Origin: Sulfurovum sp.
Lineage (GTDB): Bacteria > Campylobacterota > Campylobacteria > Campylobacterales > Sulfurovaceae
Reading direction: 5' to 3'
Length of the DNA stretch: 22,129 nucleotides
NCBI GenBank assembly: GCA_030622375.1
Contig: JAUXGC010000009.1
Span: forward strand, 1-22,129
Positions 15,266 through 22,129 of the stretch are shown here, one piece after another. Below the pieces are notes generated by a model, which had not been told where the DNA came from, did not search any database, and saw only the letters and a program-made list of their open reading frames with translations. Position 1 is the first letter of the stretch, and each line of letters begins with the position of its first letter. Position numbers and translations under genes: made by a program.

Positions 15266-16828
15266 TTGAAATATTTTTTACTTTTTTTACTTCCCTTATG
15301 TCTTTTTTCAAAACCATTTAAAGTGGCTACTTATAATGTAGAAAATCTTTTTGATGCTTCCTTCCAAGGTACAGAATATAAAGAATATGTCCCAGCCAAA
15401 CACAACTGGAATAAAAGAATGATGAACATAAAGCTTAATCATACAGCAGAAGTAATTTGTGATTTGGATGCAGATATACTTGCTCTTCAAGAGATAGAGA
15501 ACAGTACTATTTTTGACGCATTAAAAAGGCGTTTAAAGCGAGTAGGTTGCGAGTATCGGTATGGTGCAGTTACTCACAAGAAAGGTGCCCCTATCCAAGT
15601 AGCACTCCTTTCAAGGTTTCCTATAATCAATCAAAAAGAGTTGCAGGTGAGTTATTCGCCTTTGGTTCGTAATATTTTAGAAGTTGAAGTAGCAATAGAG
15701 GGGAACTCTTTAACGCTTTTTGTTAATCATTGGAAGTCTAAAAGTAGAAAAGGGGTAGAGAGTAAACGGGTTAAGTATGCAAAGACCCTCCAGAAGAGAG
15801 TACACTCTTTGCCATTAAATAGAGAGTATATTATTTTAGGCGATTTAAACAGTAATTATAATTCACATTTGACACTTGCGGAAAGACTTAATGATACCAA
15901 TGGAGTGACGGGCATTACAGATATATTGCAAACTACTATGGATAAGCAACTTCTAAAAGAGTATCAAATGTTAAATGCCATTAAAGGTATACACTATAAC
16001 ACATGGCAGGAGCTACCTTTTAAGTATCGTTGGAGTCATAAATTCTATGGAAACAAGAGTACATTGGATCATATTTTACTCCCCTCTAATATGTTTGATG
16101 GTTATGGTATAGATTATGTCAATGACTCTTTTAAAGTTTTTAAAAAGTCATATCTTTTTACGAAAAAAGGCTATATCAATAGTTGGAGATATAAAAACGG
16201 TAAACATATGGCAAAAGGGTACTCAGACCACCTACCTCTTTATGCTTTTTTTGATACCAAGCCATATGTAGCTCAAGAATATATAATGGCAGACAATATA
16301 ATATTGAATAAAAATATTGAATATCTTTATACAGTAGAGATGTTGAAAAATGTTATAGAAGTAGATGGTGCCGTGGTTGTACTAAAACGTGGAAGTCATG
16401 CTATTATAAAACAGAGTCCTAGTGGTAGAGGCATCTATCTGTATGGTTGTGCGAAAGGTTTAAAAGAGGGACAAAAGTATGACTTTTTGGTGCAAAATAT
16501 TACAACCTATAATGGACTCAAAGAGATAACAAATATTATTAAAACTAAAGAGAAAGAGAAAGTAAACTTGAACTCTTATTATATATCAAACAGAGAGTTA
16601 AGAGAAGATAATCTAAAACAAAATGAAGTAATGCATAATGTGATAGGAGTATATAGAGATAAAAAATTTATAGTAGAGGGCAATGATTTCCCCATCCATT
16701 TTAAAAATAAGAAAGATACACCAACCAATGGCTCTAAACTAAAGATAGACTATGCTCATCTTGGATATTATAAGAAATTGCAGTTAGTGGTTTATAGTAA
16801 AAAAGATTTTAATATTTTGGAGAAATAG
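15266..16828 (+). CDS. secreted endonuclease/exonuclease/phosphatase-family protein
   Basis: A 520-residue exported protein. A signal peptide (about 1-16, ending CLFSKP) precedes an EEP-fold domain (about 18-330), the DNase I-like metal-dependent phosphodiesterase fold. Active-site motifs are complete: TYNVENLFD (N24, N27), LALQEIEN (metal ligand E76), NHWKSKSR (H155), LGDLNSNY (D193, N195), STLDHILLP (D268, H269) and KGYSDHLPLYA (D321, H322). The remaining 180 residues form a beta-rich domain of OB-like look (about 340-450: VIEVDGAVVVLKRGSHAII, IYLYGCAKGLKEGQKYDFLV). Comparable layouts occur in extracellular nucleases, so DNA degradation outside the cytoplasm is the best guess, but phosphatase activity cannot be excluded. 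The TTG start is supported by CAGGATA at 15254-15260 and by the signal peptide. Its stop codon touches the hemJ ATG directly. Confidence 0.87.
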   Translation: MKYFLLFLLPLCLFSKPFKVATYNVENLFDASFQGTEYKEYVPAKHNWNKRMMNIKLNHTAEVICDLDADILALQEIENSTIFDALKRRLKRVGCEYRYGAVTHKKGAPIQVALLSRFPIINQKELQVSYSPLVRNILEVEVAIEGNSLTLFVNHWKSKSRKGVESKRVKYAKTLQKRVHSLPLNREYIILGDLNSNYNSHLTLAERLNDTNGVTGITDILQTTMDKQLLKEYQMLNAIKGIHYNTWQELPFKYRWSHKFYGNKSTLDHILLPSNMFDGYGIDYVNDSFKVFKKSYLFTKKGYINSWRYKNGKHMAKGYSDHLPLYAFFDTKPYVAQEYIMADNIILNKNIEYLYTVEMLKNVIEVDGAVVVLKRGSHAIIKQSPSGRGIYLYGCAKGLKEGQKYDFLVQNITTYNGLKEITNIIKTKEKEKVNLNSYYISNRELREDNLKQNEVMHNVIGVYRDKKFIVEGNDFPIHFKNKKDTPTNGSKLKIDYAHLGYYKKLQLVVYSKKDFNILEK

Positions 16829-17263
16829 ATGGCATATTATAGTTGGATATTGGCGTTTCACGTGATGAGTTTTACTAGTTGGATGGCAGTGCTGTTTTAT
16901 TTGCCTAGACTTTTTATCTACCATAGAGAACATGCAGACAACAGAGCATTTGGAGAAGTAGTAGAGATTCAAGAGTATAAACTCTATGCTTATATAGGTT
17001 TGCCTGCAATGTGGGCTAGTATTGTCTCTGGTGTTGTTATGCTTTATCTCAATCCTGGTATTTTTCAGAGTGGATGGTGGATGCATGCTAAGATACTCTT
17101 TTTACTGTTTTTAACTGCATATAGTTTTTCACTTAATGTAATCCGAAAAAGACTCATCACAGACCCATATTACAGAAGTGGTAAACAGTTTAGGTTTTAC
17201 AATGAAGTTCCAACACTTCTTATGATAGCTATTGTAATTATGGTTGTAATTAAACCATTTTAA
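16829..17263 (+). CDS. hemJ: protoporphyrinogen IX oxidase HemJ
   Basis: Membrane enzyme that oxidises protoporphyrinogen IX to protoporphyrin IX, the penultimate step of haem synthesis, in bacteria lacking HemG and HemY. The 144 residues with four membrane segments fit the family. Key features are the N-terminal WILAFHVMSFTSWMAVLFYLPRLF (H11 in the first segment, with the typical Ser/Trp and YLPRLF), EYKLYAYIGLPAMW in the second, and GWWMHAKILFLL (H86, K88) in the third; a histidine and a lysine are the conserved functional residues of HemJ. The ATG follows the nuclease-gene stop with no gap and its ribosome site (GGAGAAA) lies inside that gene, so translation is coupled. No other haem gene is nearby. 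Confidence 0.92.
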   Translation: MAYYSWILAFHVMSFTSWMAVLFYLPRLFIYHREHADNRAFGEVVEIQEYKLYAYIGLPAMWASIVSGVVMLYLNPGIFQSGWWMHAKILFLLFLTAYSFSLNVIRKRLITDPYYRSGKQFRFYNEVPTLLMIAIVIMVVIKPF

Positions 17264-17296
17264 ATAAAAAATATATAGAACTAAATAATTTTGTGT

Positions 17297-17302
17297 TATA
17301 AT
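17297..17302 (+). promoter_or_regulatory. -10 box for the DUF2231-like gene
   Basis: gtgtTATAAT, a perfect hexamer 36 bases before the ATG at 17339, in the 75-base gap after hemJ. Confidence 0.5.
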
Positions 17303-17338
17303 TGCTAAAATATTAAAAACATTATTAAGGAATAAAAT

Positions 17339-18076
17339 ATGGAATTACCAGCTATTAAATTACCTCAAATTGACCTCCCGTTTGATATACCAGTATTGAT
17401 GCATCCACCTGTAGACCATTTTATAATTGCATTGCCAGTTATTGTGTTGCTTTTGGAAATTATAAACCTATTTACAAAAAAGAGAGCTATTGGAGTAGTT
17501 TCATTCTTTTTACTTATTTTAACTGTAATAGCAGCAGTGGCAGCATATCTTACAGGAAGTGTAGATGGAAAAGAGGCTTGGCCTCTGCTTAATGAAGCTG
17601 CACAAGGAGAACTCAAAGAGCATAAGCTTTTAGGGACATATCTTATGTTTGCTTCTGTAGTGGTATTGGCATTTAAAATGCTCTCCGCAATGCTTAGCAG
17701 AGGATTGATGAAAGCACTTTATATATTGGTACTTATCTTATTTACAGCGGGCATATTAAATCAGGGTCACGAGGGTGGAGAGCTTGTTTATGAGTATGGT
17801 GTTAATGTCCAAAAAGTGCAAGAACTTGACGATGAACTTTTTGATCTCAAAGAGGAACTTGAAGAGATAGAAGAGGAAAATCAACCTGCAGAACCTAAAG
17901 AGAAAGAGGTCGATACTGCAGTAACGACTGTTGCTCCTATTGCTCCTGTGGTTGAGAGCATTAAGACAGTAGAAGAGAGAACTAAAGAGATAGTGACAGA
18001 AGTAGAAGAAGTGGTTAAAGAGGTAAAATCAGAAGTGGTGCCCCAAGAAGAAAAACCACAGATTGCTACACACTAA
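17339..18076 (+). CDS. DUF2231-like membrane protein with charged tail
   Basis: A 245-residue protein. The N-terminal half carries four predicted membrane segments (about 27-43, 50-70, 98-117 and 123-140) and the opening HPPVDHFIIALPVIVLLLEI (about 22-41), which matches the DUF2231 pattern; LNEAAQGELKEHKLLGTYLMF (about 84-104) and NQGHEGGELVYEYGVNV (about 141-157) fit too, and the histidines could hold a metal or haem. The C-terminal part (about 158-245) is a soluble, probably cytoplasmic, highly charged tail. It starts with a likely coiled coil (ELDDELFDLKEELEEIEEEN) and ends in low-complexity Glu/Val/Lys sequence. Function unknown. AAGGAA at 17327-17332 is the ribosome site. It converges with truA. 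Confidence 0.75.
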   Translation: MELPAIKLPQIDLPFDIPVLMHPPVDHFIIALPVIVLLLEIINLFTKKRAIGVVSFFLLILTVIAAVAAYLTGSVDGKEAWPLLNEAAQGELKEHKLLGTYLMFASVVVLAFKMLSAMLSRGLMKALYILVLILFTAGILNQGHEGGELVYEYGVNVQKVQELDDELFDLKEELEEIEEENQPAEPKEKEVDTAVTTVAPIAPVVESIKTVEERTKEIVTEVEEVVKEVKSEVVPQEEKPQIATH

Positions 18077-18151
18077 ATAGATTAATATTAAGCATGACTC
18101 TACTTTGTGTAGTTGTGCTGTAGTCTTTATATAGTCCTTTACTCCCCACAT

Positions 18152-18874
18152 TTAATATAAAATTTTTGCTAGATACAGCCCACTTGGAGAAGCTAGTTTT
18201 GTGGTATGTTTTTTTTGACAATTTATCTGTTCGGAAAGTTGTTTTAAGGTCATCTCTTCTCTGGCACACTGCATTGCTGCTTCTATCATCATTCTGACTT
18301 GTGCTCTTAAAAATCCATTGGCTTGAAAATATATATAGTGGTAGTTTTTTCGCTGCATGTAACTACTTTGGTATATCTCTCTTACAGTTGTATGGGTAGC
18401 GGTACCTGTTTTTTGAAAATAGTTAAAGTCATGTTCTCCTACAAGCAGTGATAGAGCTTGCGTGAGTAGAGATATATTAAACTTTGGATAGTAAGAGATA
18501 TATTTTTGTTCAAAAATAGAAGGCTTTTGTGTTTTAAATATATATCTATAAATTCTTTTTTTTGCTGAGAAACGTGCATGAAAATCATGAGAGACTCTAC
18601 TGATATGTTTAAACTGTATATCTGTTAATTTTCTATTCAGATTTAGTTTTAGTTTTTCAAGATCAGACCAAAACTCAGGTAAATCAAAATGTATTACTTG
18701 CCCAGTGGCATGTACTTTTGCATCTGTCCGTCCACTACCTACGATAGATGACCCTATCTGTAGAGAGAACAAAGCTTTTTCTATACTGCTTGTTATTGTT
18801 TTTTCTGTAGCAGTCTGTTTTTGGAAACCTCTATAAGCACTGCCGTCGTAGGCGATGACTGCTTTTACACGCAT
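18152..18874 (-). CDS. truA: tRNA pseudouridine(38-40) synthase TruA
   Basis: Converts uridines 38-40 in the anticodon arm of many tRNAs to pseudouridine. The 240 residues match the family. The catalytic aspartate is D51 in VGSGRTDAKVHATGQV. Other hallmarks are the start VIAYDGSAYRGFQKQ (about 6-20), FHARFSAKKRIYRYIF (about 97-112), the GEHDFNYFQKTGT segment (about 141-153) and FLRAQVRMMIEA (about 185-196). The protein ends SGLYLAKILY, as expected. GGATAT on the minus strand is the ribosome site, 13 bases after the permease gene, so truA is the last gene of the coaBC-uppS operon. The 75 bases between truA and the DUF2231-like gene hold only a weak CTAC/GTAG hairpin (18100-18112). Confidence 0.96.
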   Translation of the reverse strand: MRVKAVIAYDGSAYRGFQKQTATEKTITSSIEKALFSLQIGSSIVGSGRTDAKVHATGQVIHFDLPEFWSDLEKLKLNLNRKLTDIQFKHISRVSHDFHARFSAKKRIYRYIFKTQKPSIFEQKYISYYPKFNISLLTQALSLLVGEHDFNYFQKTGTATHTTVREIYQSSYMQRKNYHYIYFQANGFLRAQVRMMIEAAMQCAREEMTLKQLSEQINCQKKHTTKLASPSGLYLAKILY

Positions 18875-18887
18875 AAAGATATATCCA

Positions 18888-19907
18888 TTAAAAATATTTT
18901 TCTACTCGTTTTGCAAAGAGCCATCTACCTAACAGAAAAATAGTAATAATAAGAAAAATTAAAATAGAGGTGTCCCCCCACTTCTCTAAAGAGGACGCTA
19001 GACCATAAAGCAAAAGTGTTACAAAAAATATAACAATAAATGAATAATTTGTTTGGTAGCGTGGATTAATCATTGTAAAAGATGCTACAAGATAGACAGA
19101 CAATAAAGGTATAAGACTTACAAAAATAAAAAATAGAACCCTAGACATTCTTTTGGGATTTGTTCCTGCTTTGCTCCAGTATGTAATGATATCTTCAAAA
19201 TAGAAATCTTTTTTTCTGTTGGCATCATGGACTTCAAGAGTTTCGTATTTGGCTTGTTGTAACTTTGTATCTAGATAAGTATAGCCATATCCATCCTGAA
19301 GCAAAAGAGAAGTAGTTCCATCTATTTTATTTAATCTCCCTTTTTTAGAAGAGAAGAACTGTTCTTCATTTGCATTAGTACGATTATATATAACCAGATT
19401 ATTAAAAATATCATTCTCTTTATCTTTTACATAAATGTAGTACTCTCCAAATTTTTGCCCCAGTTTTCCAGCCACAATATTTAATTTGGCTTCAGATTTC
19501 TTAGTCTCTTTAAATGATTTATAGAGCTGCTTGCTCATAGGCATTGCCACAAAAGAGATAGAAGCTAATAGTAGTGAAAAAAGTATGCTAAGAAGAAGTA
19601 GACTCCTAAGTGCTTTATTGGCTTTAAGTCCTAGTGAATAGAGTGCAATTAGTTCATTGTCTTGAGAAAGCTTCATAAGTACATTGGCCAAAGCTGTAAT
19701 AAATGAGAGGGGTAAAGTATAAAAAACAATATCTGGAACAGAGTAGGCATAAAGTGAGAGAAGCTCCCCAAAACTAATTTGTATTTGAGCAGTGAGTGAA
19801 GAGATTTTAACAAGGTATACAAGGGAGATAATAAGAAAAAAAGGTAAAAATATAGTAAAGAATGCTTTGCTAAAATTTGATGCTATATACCCTCTTACAT
19901 TAACCAT
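18888..19907 (-). CDS. LptF/LptG family permease
   Basis: Inner-membrane part of the LptB2FG ABC transporter that pulls lipopolysaccharide from the membrane and pushes it along the Lpt bridge to the cell surface. The 339 residues show the family plan: three membrane segments in the N-terminal third (about 13-35, 52-76, 100-122), a periplasmic beta-jellyroll region (about 130-250) and three membrane segments in the C-terminal part (about 258-280, 288-307, 315-331). The coupling-helix region SQDNELIALYSLGLKAN (about 81-97) is conserved. Whether it is LptF or LptG I cannot decide from sequence alone. It overlaps the prepilin peptidase gene by 8 bases and has TTGGAGAG as ribosome site. Confidence 0.88.
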   Translation of the reverse strand: MVNVRGYIASNFSKAFFTIFLPFFLIISLVYLVKISSLTAQIQISFGELLSLYAYSVPDIVFYTLPLSFITALANVLMKLSQDNELIALYSLGLKANKALRSLLLLSILFSLLLASISFVAMPMSKQLYKSFKETKKSEAKLNIVAGKLGQKFGEYYIYVKDKENDIFNNLVIYNRTNANEEQFFSSKKGRLNKIDGTTSLLLQDGYGYTYLDTKLQQAKYETLEVHDANRKKDFYFEDIITYWSKAGTNPKRMSRVLFFIFVSLIPLLSVYLVASFTMINPRYQTNYSFIVIFFVTLLLYGLASSLEKWGDTSILIFLIITIFLLGRWLFAKRVEKYF

Positions 19908-20625
19908 AAATTATACTCTCCAAAAGTTGTATTGTTTGGATATCGTAGACATAGACGATGAATGTTGCTAAAGCCAAAAATGGCACAAAAGGTACACCAG
20001 TTTTACGGTTAAAAAGAGCAGGGATTATTGCCAAAATAGCTGAAATAAAAATGGCAGAAAAAAAGTTTGGGAAACCAAGTAGAGCACCCATAGTTCCTGC
20101 CACAATGACATCTGCTCCACCCATAGCCTGTCTTCTTGCTATAAAAGAGGATAGTAGACCTATAAGATAAAGACCCCCTGCCGCAATAATGCTGTAGAGT
20201 ATCGCATTTAAAAATTCTGGTTGAATAAGTGCAAAAATCAGTGCAGCGAAGTTGATACTATCTGGTACAGCCATATATTTGAAATCTATCATAACTAAAG
20301 CAAGTAGTGCTAAAAAAGATGCTGCAACAAATGGCAAATGCCACACTAGCCCTAGCTTAAAGTAAATGATTACAAAAATAAGCCCTGAAAGCAGTTCAAT
20401 AATTGGGTATTGTGCCGATATCTTCTCTTTACAAAAATAACATTTACCACCCAAAAACAACCAAGAGAAGATTGGAATATTATGCCACCATTTAAGAGGT
20501 GCTTGACAGCTTTGACATTTGGATGCAGGCATAACAATACTTTCTCCTTTTGGAATACGATAAATTACTACATTTAAAAAAGAGCCTATCATAACTCCAA
20601 ATATAAATATGAGTGTTGTTATCAT
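19900..20625 (-). CDS. pilD: prepilin peptidase (type IV)
   Basis: Inner-membrane aspartyl protease that cuts the leader of type IV pilin-like precursors and N-methylates the new first residue. The 241 residues contain the N-terminal methylation region GSFLNVVIYRIPKGESIV (about 14-31), a complete zinc-type cysteine quartet (C37, C40, C62, C65) and multiple membrane segments. The two catalytic aspartates are D114 (in ALVMIDFKYMAVPD) and D172 (MGGADVIVAG, against the usual GxGDxK). All features of a full-length bifunctional enzyme are present. No pilin or pilus assembly gene lies in the window, so its substrates are encoded elsewhere. The start ATG overlaps the uppS stop by one base (TAATG), with a GGAGAT ribosome site inside uppS. 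Confidence 0.94.
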   Translation of the reverse strand: MITTLIFIFGVMIGSFLNVVIYRIPKGESIVMPASKCQSCQAPLKWWHNIPIFSWLFLGGKCYFCKEKISAQYPIIELLSGLIFVIIYFKLGLVWHLPFVAASFLALLALVMIDFKYMAVPDSINFAALIFALIQPEFLNAILYSIIAAGGLYLIGLLSSFIARRQAMGGADVIVAGTMGALLGFPNFFSAIFISAILAIIPALFNRKTGVPFVPFLALATFIVYVYDIQTIQLLESIIYG

Positions 20626-21311
20626 TAAGCATCTCCAAATCGTCTAGTGCGTTGTTCAAAATCTTTTATAATATTATCTAACTCTTTAGCTGTGAAGTCA
20701 GGCCAAAGTGTAGGGCTGAAATAAAACTCAGAGTAGCTGAGTTGCCATAGCAGAAAGTTAGATATGCGTTCTTCCCCACTGGTACGAATAAGCAGGTCTA
20801 TGTCGGTATAAGGAGTTTGCAATGAAGCAGAAATCTCCTCCTCTGTAATACTTTTTTTACCTTTGGAAATAAGTTTGTTTACGGCAGTTGTTATCTCTGA
20901 ACGACCACTATAGTTAAGTGCAAGAATTTGTGTAAGGTTTGTATTGTTTTTTGTAAGGAGTTCAGTTTCTTTAATGCGTTTTTGCAGAGATTTGGAAAAT
21001 GCATTTATATTACCAATGGCTTTAAAACAAATACCATGCTTTTGGTAAGTAGTAAGTTCATTTTTAAGATATCTGTCAAGCAGACGCATAAGAAACTCCA
21101 CTTCTACTTTGGGGGGTGTCCAATTTTCTGTGCTAAAAGTATAAAAAGTTGCAGTCTCTATACTTGTATGTTCTGCACAGTAAGTTGTGATTTCACGAAT
21201 AGTCTCTGCACCTTTTTCGTGTCCTTTAGTACGATTAAGACTACGTTTGTTTGCCCACCTTCCATTACCATCCATGATAATGGCTAAATGTTGAAGAGTA
21301 TTATTGCTCAT
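20625..21311 (-). CDS. uppS: undecaprenyl diphosphate synthase
   Basis: Cis-prenyltransferase that adds isopentenyl units to farnesyl diphosphate to make the C55 carrier lipid for peptidoglycan and lipopolysaccharide sugars. I take the ATG at 21311, giving 228 residues starting MSNNTLQHLAIIMDGNGRW. An upstream in-frame TTG at 21335 would add eight residues and is less likely. The catalytic aspartate is D14 in the IIMDGNGRWANKR motif; the conserved GHEKGAETIREIT (about 30-42), TFYTFSTENW (about 56-65), DLLIRTSGEERISNFLLWQ (about 172-190) and SEFYFSPTLWPDF (about 193-205) are all visible. It overlaps the coaBC end by 11 bases, so the two are translationally coupled. Confidence 0.95.
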   Translation of the reverse strand: MSNNTLQHLAIIMDGNGRWANKRSLNRTKGHEKGAETIREITTYCAEHTSIETATFYTFSTENWTPPKVEVEFLMRLLDRYLKNELTTYQKHGICFKAIGNINAFSKSLQKRIKETELLTKNNTNLTQILALNYSGRSEITTAVNKLISKGKKSITEEEISASLQTPYTDIDLLIRTSGEERISNFLLWQLSYSEFYFSPTLWPDFTAKELDNIIKDFEQRTRRFGDA

Positions 21312-22129
21312 CAGTAAGTTTTTCTGCTTGTGCAAGTATTTTGTCTGATAGTGTGAGCTTGTCTGTTTTGCCTAGCGGAGTTTGACCCTCTTTTGTGATA
21401 AAAGTTATCTCGTTATCAGATGTTCCAAAGCTACTGCTATCTTGTAGTAAATTGTAGCAAACTGCATCTACTTCTTTTTTATCAAGAAGAGAAATGGCGC
21501 TATTTAAACCTTTTTGTCTGTCCATTTCGGCTTTAAAAGCAACAGTCTTTATACCATCTTTATTCAGAGAAGTTAAAATATCTGGAGTCTGTGTAAGCTC
21601 TAAATTCCAACTCTCTCCAATGTCTGTTTTTTTCAATTTTCCAGACTGTGGATACTTGGGCACAAAGTCGGAAACGGCCGCTACCATAAAGAGATAAGGC
21701 TCTTTTTGTATCAAATGTGGAGCATCACTACTGTTCATAGAGGCTTTGCTCATTTTCCCTTTTTTAGATACACGTATGGCATCTTGCGTGTAGTCTAAAA
21801 GCTCTTGCGCATCTTCCACATCTATAGTGTAAATACTATCTGACAAACCCTCATTTCCCATGGTGGTAATATAGCAGACATCGGCACCTTTAAGATAGAG
21901 AGATAAGCAGAGTGATTTTGCCATTTTGCCAGAAGAGAAGTTTGAGAGATAGCGTACTTCATCTATCTTCTCTCTTGTTCCTCCACCTGTAACGACAACG
22001 CGCCTATCTTCCCAAAAATCCTCTTTCAAGAGAGTTCTTGCTACTTCAAAAAATATTTCAGTAGGTTTGGCTAAAGCACCAGAGCCTACATCACCACAAG
22101 CTAAAAGTTTATTTTGAGGCTCAACTATA
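21301..22129 (-). CDS. coaBC: CoaBC (phosphopantothenoylcysteine synthetase part), cut by window edge
   Basis: Bifunctional enzyme of coenzyme A synthesis: the CoaC half decarboxylates, and the CoaB half joins 4'-phosphopantothenate to cysteine using CTP. The reading frame stays open through the right edge of the window, so the first part of the gene lies outside; 275 residues are visible. They begin with the end of CoaC (LLACGDVGSGALAKPTEIF, the LACGD-like motif) and continue with the CoaB domain: VVVTGGGTREKIDEVRYLSN, FSSGKMAKSL, MVAAVSDFVPKY, SGKLKK (the CTP-contacting lysine region), LELTQTPDIL and VAFKAE. The stop is at 21301-21303. A short start at the TTG at 22029 would remove only the CoaC part and is not believable, since the upstream frame carries family sequence. 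Confidence 0.93.
   Translation of the reverse strand, partial: IVEPQNKLLACGDVGSGALAKPTEIFFEVARTLLKEDFWEDRRVVVTGGGTREKIDEVRYLSNFSSGKMAKSLCLSLYLKGADVCYITTMGNEGLSDSIYTIDVEDAQELLDYTQDAIRVSKKGKMSKASMNSSDAPHLIQKEPYLFMVAAVSDFVPKYPQSGKLKKTDIGESWNLELTQTPDILTSLNKDGIKTVAFKAEMDRQKGLNSAISLLDKKEVDAVCYNLLQDSSSFGTSDNEITFITKEGQTPLGKTDKLTLSDKILAQAEKLTDEQ

Noticed and set aside
18100..18112. CTAC-TTTGT-GTAG hairpin between the DUF2231-like gene and truA
   Set aside because: The stem is only four pairs with no T run on either strand; too weak to call a terminator.
21312..21335. Earlier TTG start for uppS
   Set aside because: The ATG at 21311 gives the usual length and start of the family; the TTG adds eight residues lying within coaBC and has no ribosome site.
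21301..22029. Stand-alone CoaB starting at the TTG at 22029
   Set aside because: The same frame upstream to the window edge encodes the LACGD-like end of the CoaC domain, so the gene is a fused coaBC cut by the window.
1..22129. CRISPR array, tRNA, rRNA, integrase or prophage genes
   Set aside because: No regularly spaced repeats, cloverleaf candidates, rRNA segments or recombinase motifs were seen on either strand by eye.

Overview
The window is low-GC bacterial chromosomal DNA with short intergenic gaps. AAGGA/GGAG ribosome sites and TATAAT boxes in T-rich surroundings, often written gcTATAAT, are frequent. This style, together with the proteins seen (HemJ, an LptF/G permease beside prepilin peptidase, UppS and CoaBC, CvfB-like and YidB-like proteins, DsbD), suggests a free-living member of the Campylobacterota, perhaps a sulfur- or hydrogen-oxidising Sulfurimonas/Sulfurovum type. 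The taxon is an inference from protein style; there is no rRNA gene here.

Layout. Positions 1-423 hold a leader and rpsO. Positions 424-794 hold no convincing gene but carry a cluster of GGYGTTGT repeats in both orientations that looks like a small mobile-element remnant, followed by a good promoter for grpE-dnaK (795-3242). Positions 3369-5499 carry a chorismate-mutase-like protein and an OmpR-type two-component pair. A minus-strand operon (7770 down to 5505) encodes a duplicated DUF1538 membrane protein, a P-II-like protein with a short T-loop, and a two-CBS-domain protein. This is the most interesting unit in the window: it looks like a membrane transporter with two putative small-ligand sensors.

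Positions 7826-11697 hold two divergent thiol-redox genes, a YyaL/SSP411-type thioredoxin-domain protein (minus) and full-length DsbD (plus), with a palindromic candidate operator between them. DsbD is followed by an exported DUF4139 protein, a CvfB-like S1 RNA-binding protein and a YidB-like protein. A DUF937 protein converges on the YidB-like gene across a shared terminator hairpin.

Positions 15266-18076 carry a secreted endonuclease/exonuclease/phosphatase-fold protein directly abutting hemJ, then a DUF2231-like membrane protein with a long charged tail. The last block (minus strand, 22129 down to 18152) is a tightly packed operon reading coaBC (cut by the window edge), uppS, prepilin peptidase, an LptF/LptG-family permease and truA. 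It covers coenzyme A, undecaprenyl carrier lipid, pilin processing, LPS export and tRNA modification.

Most of the window is housekeeping. There is no CRISPR array, tRNA, rRNA or intact insertion sequence.
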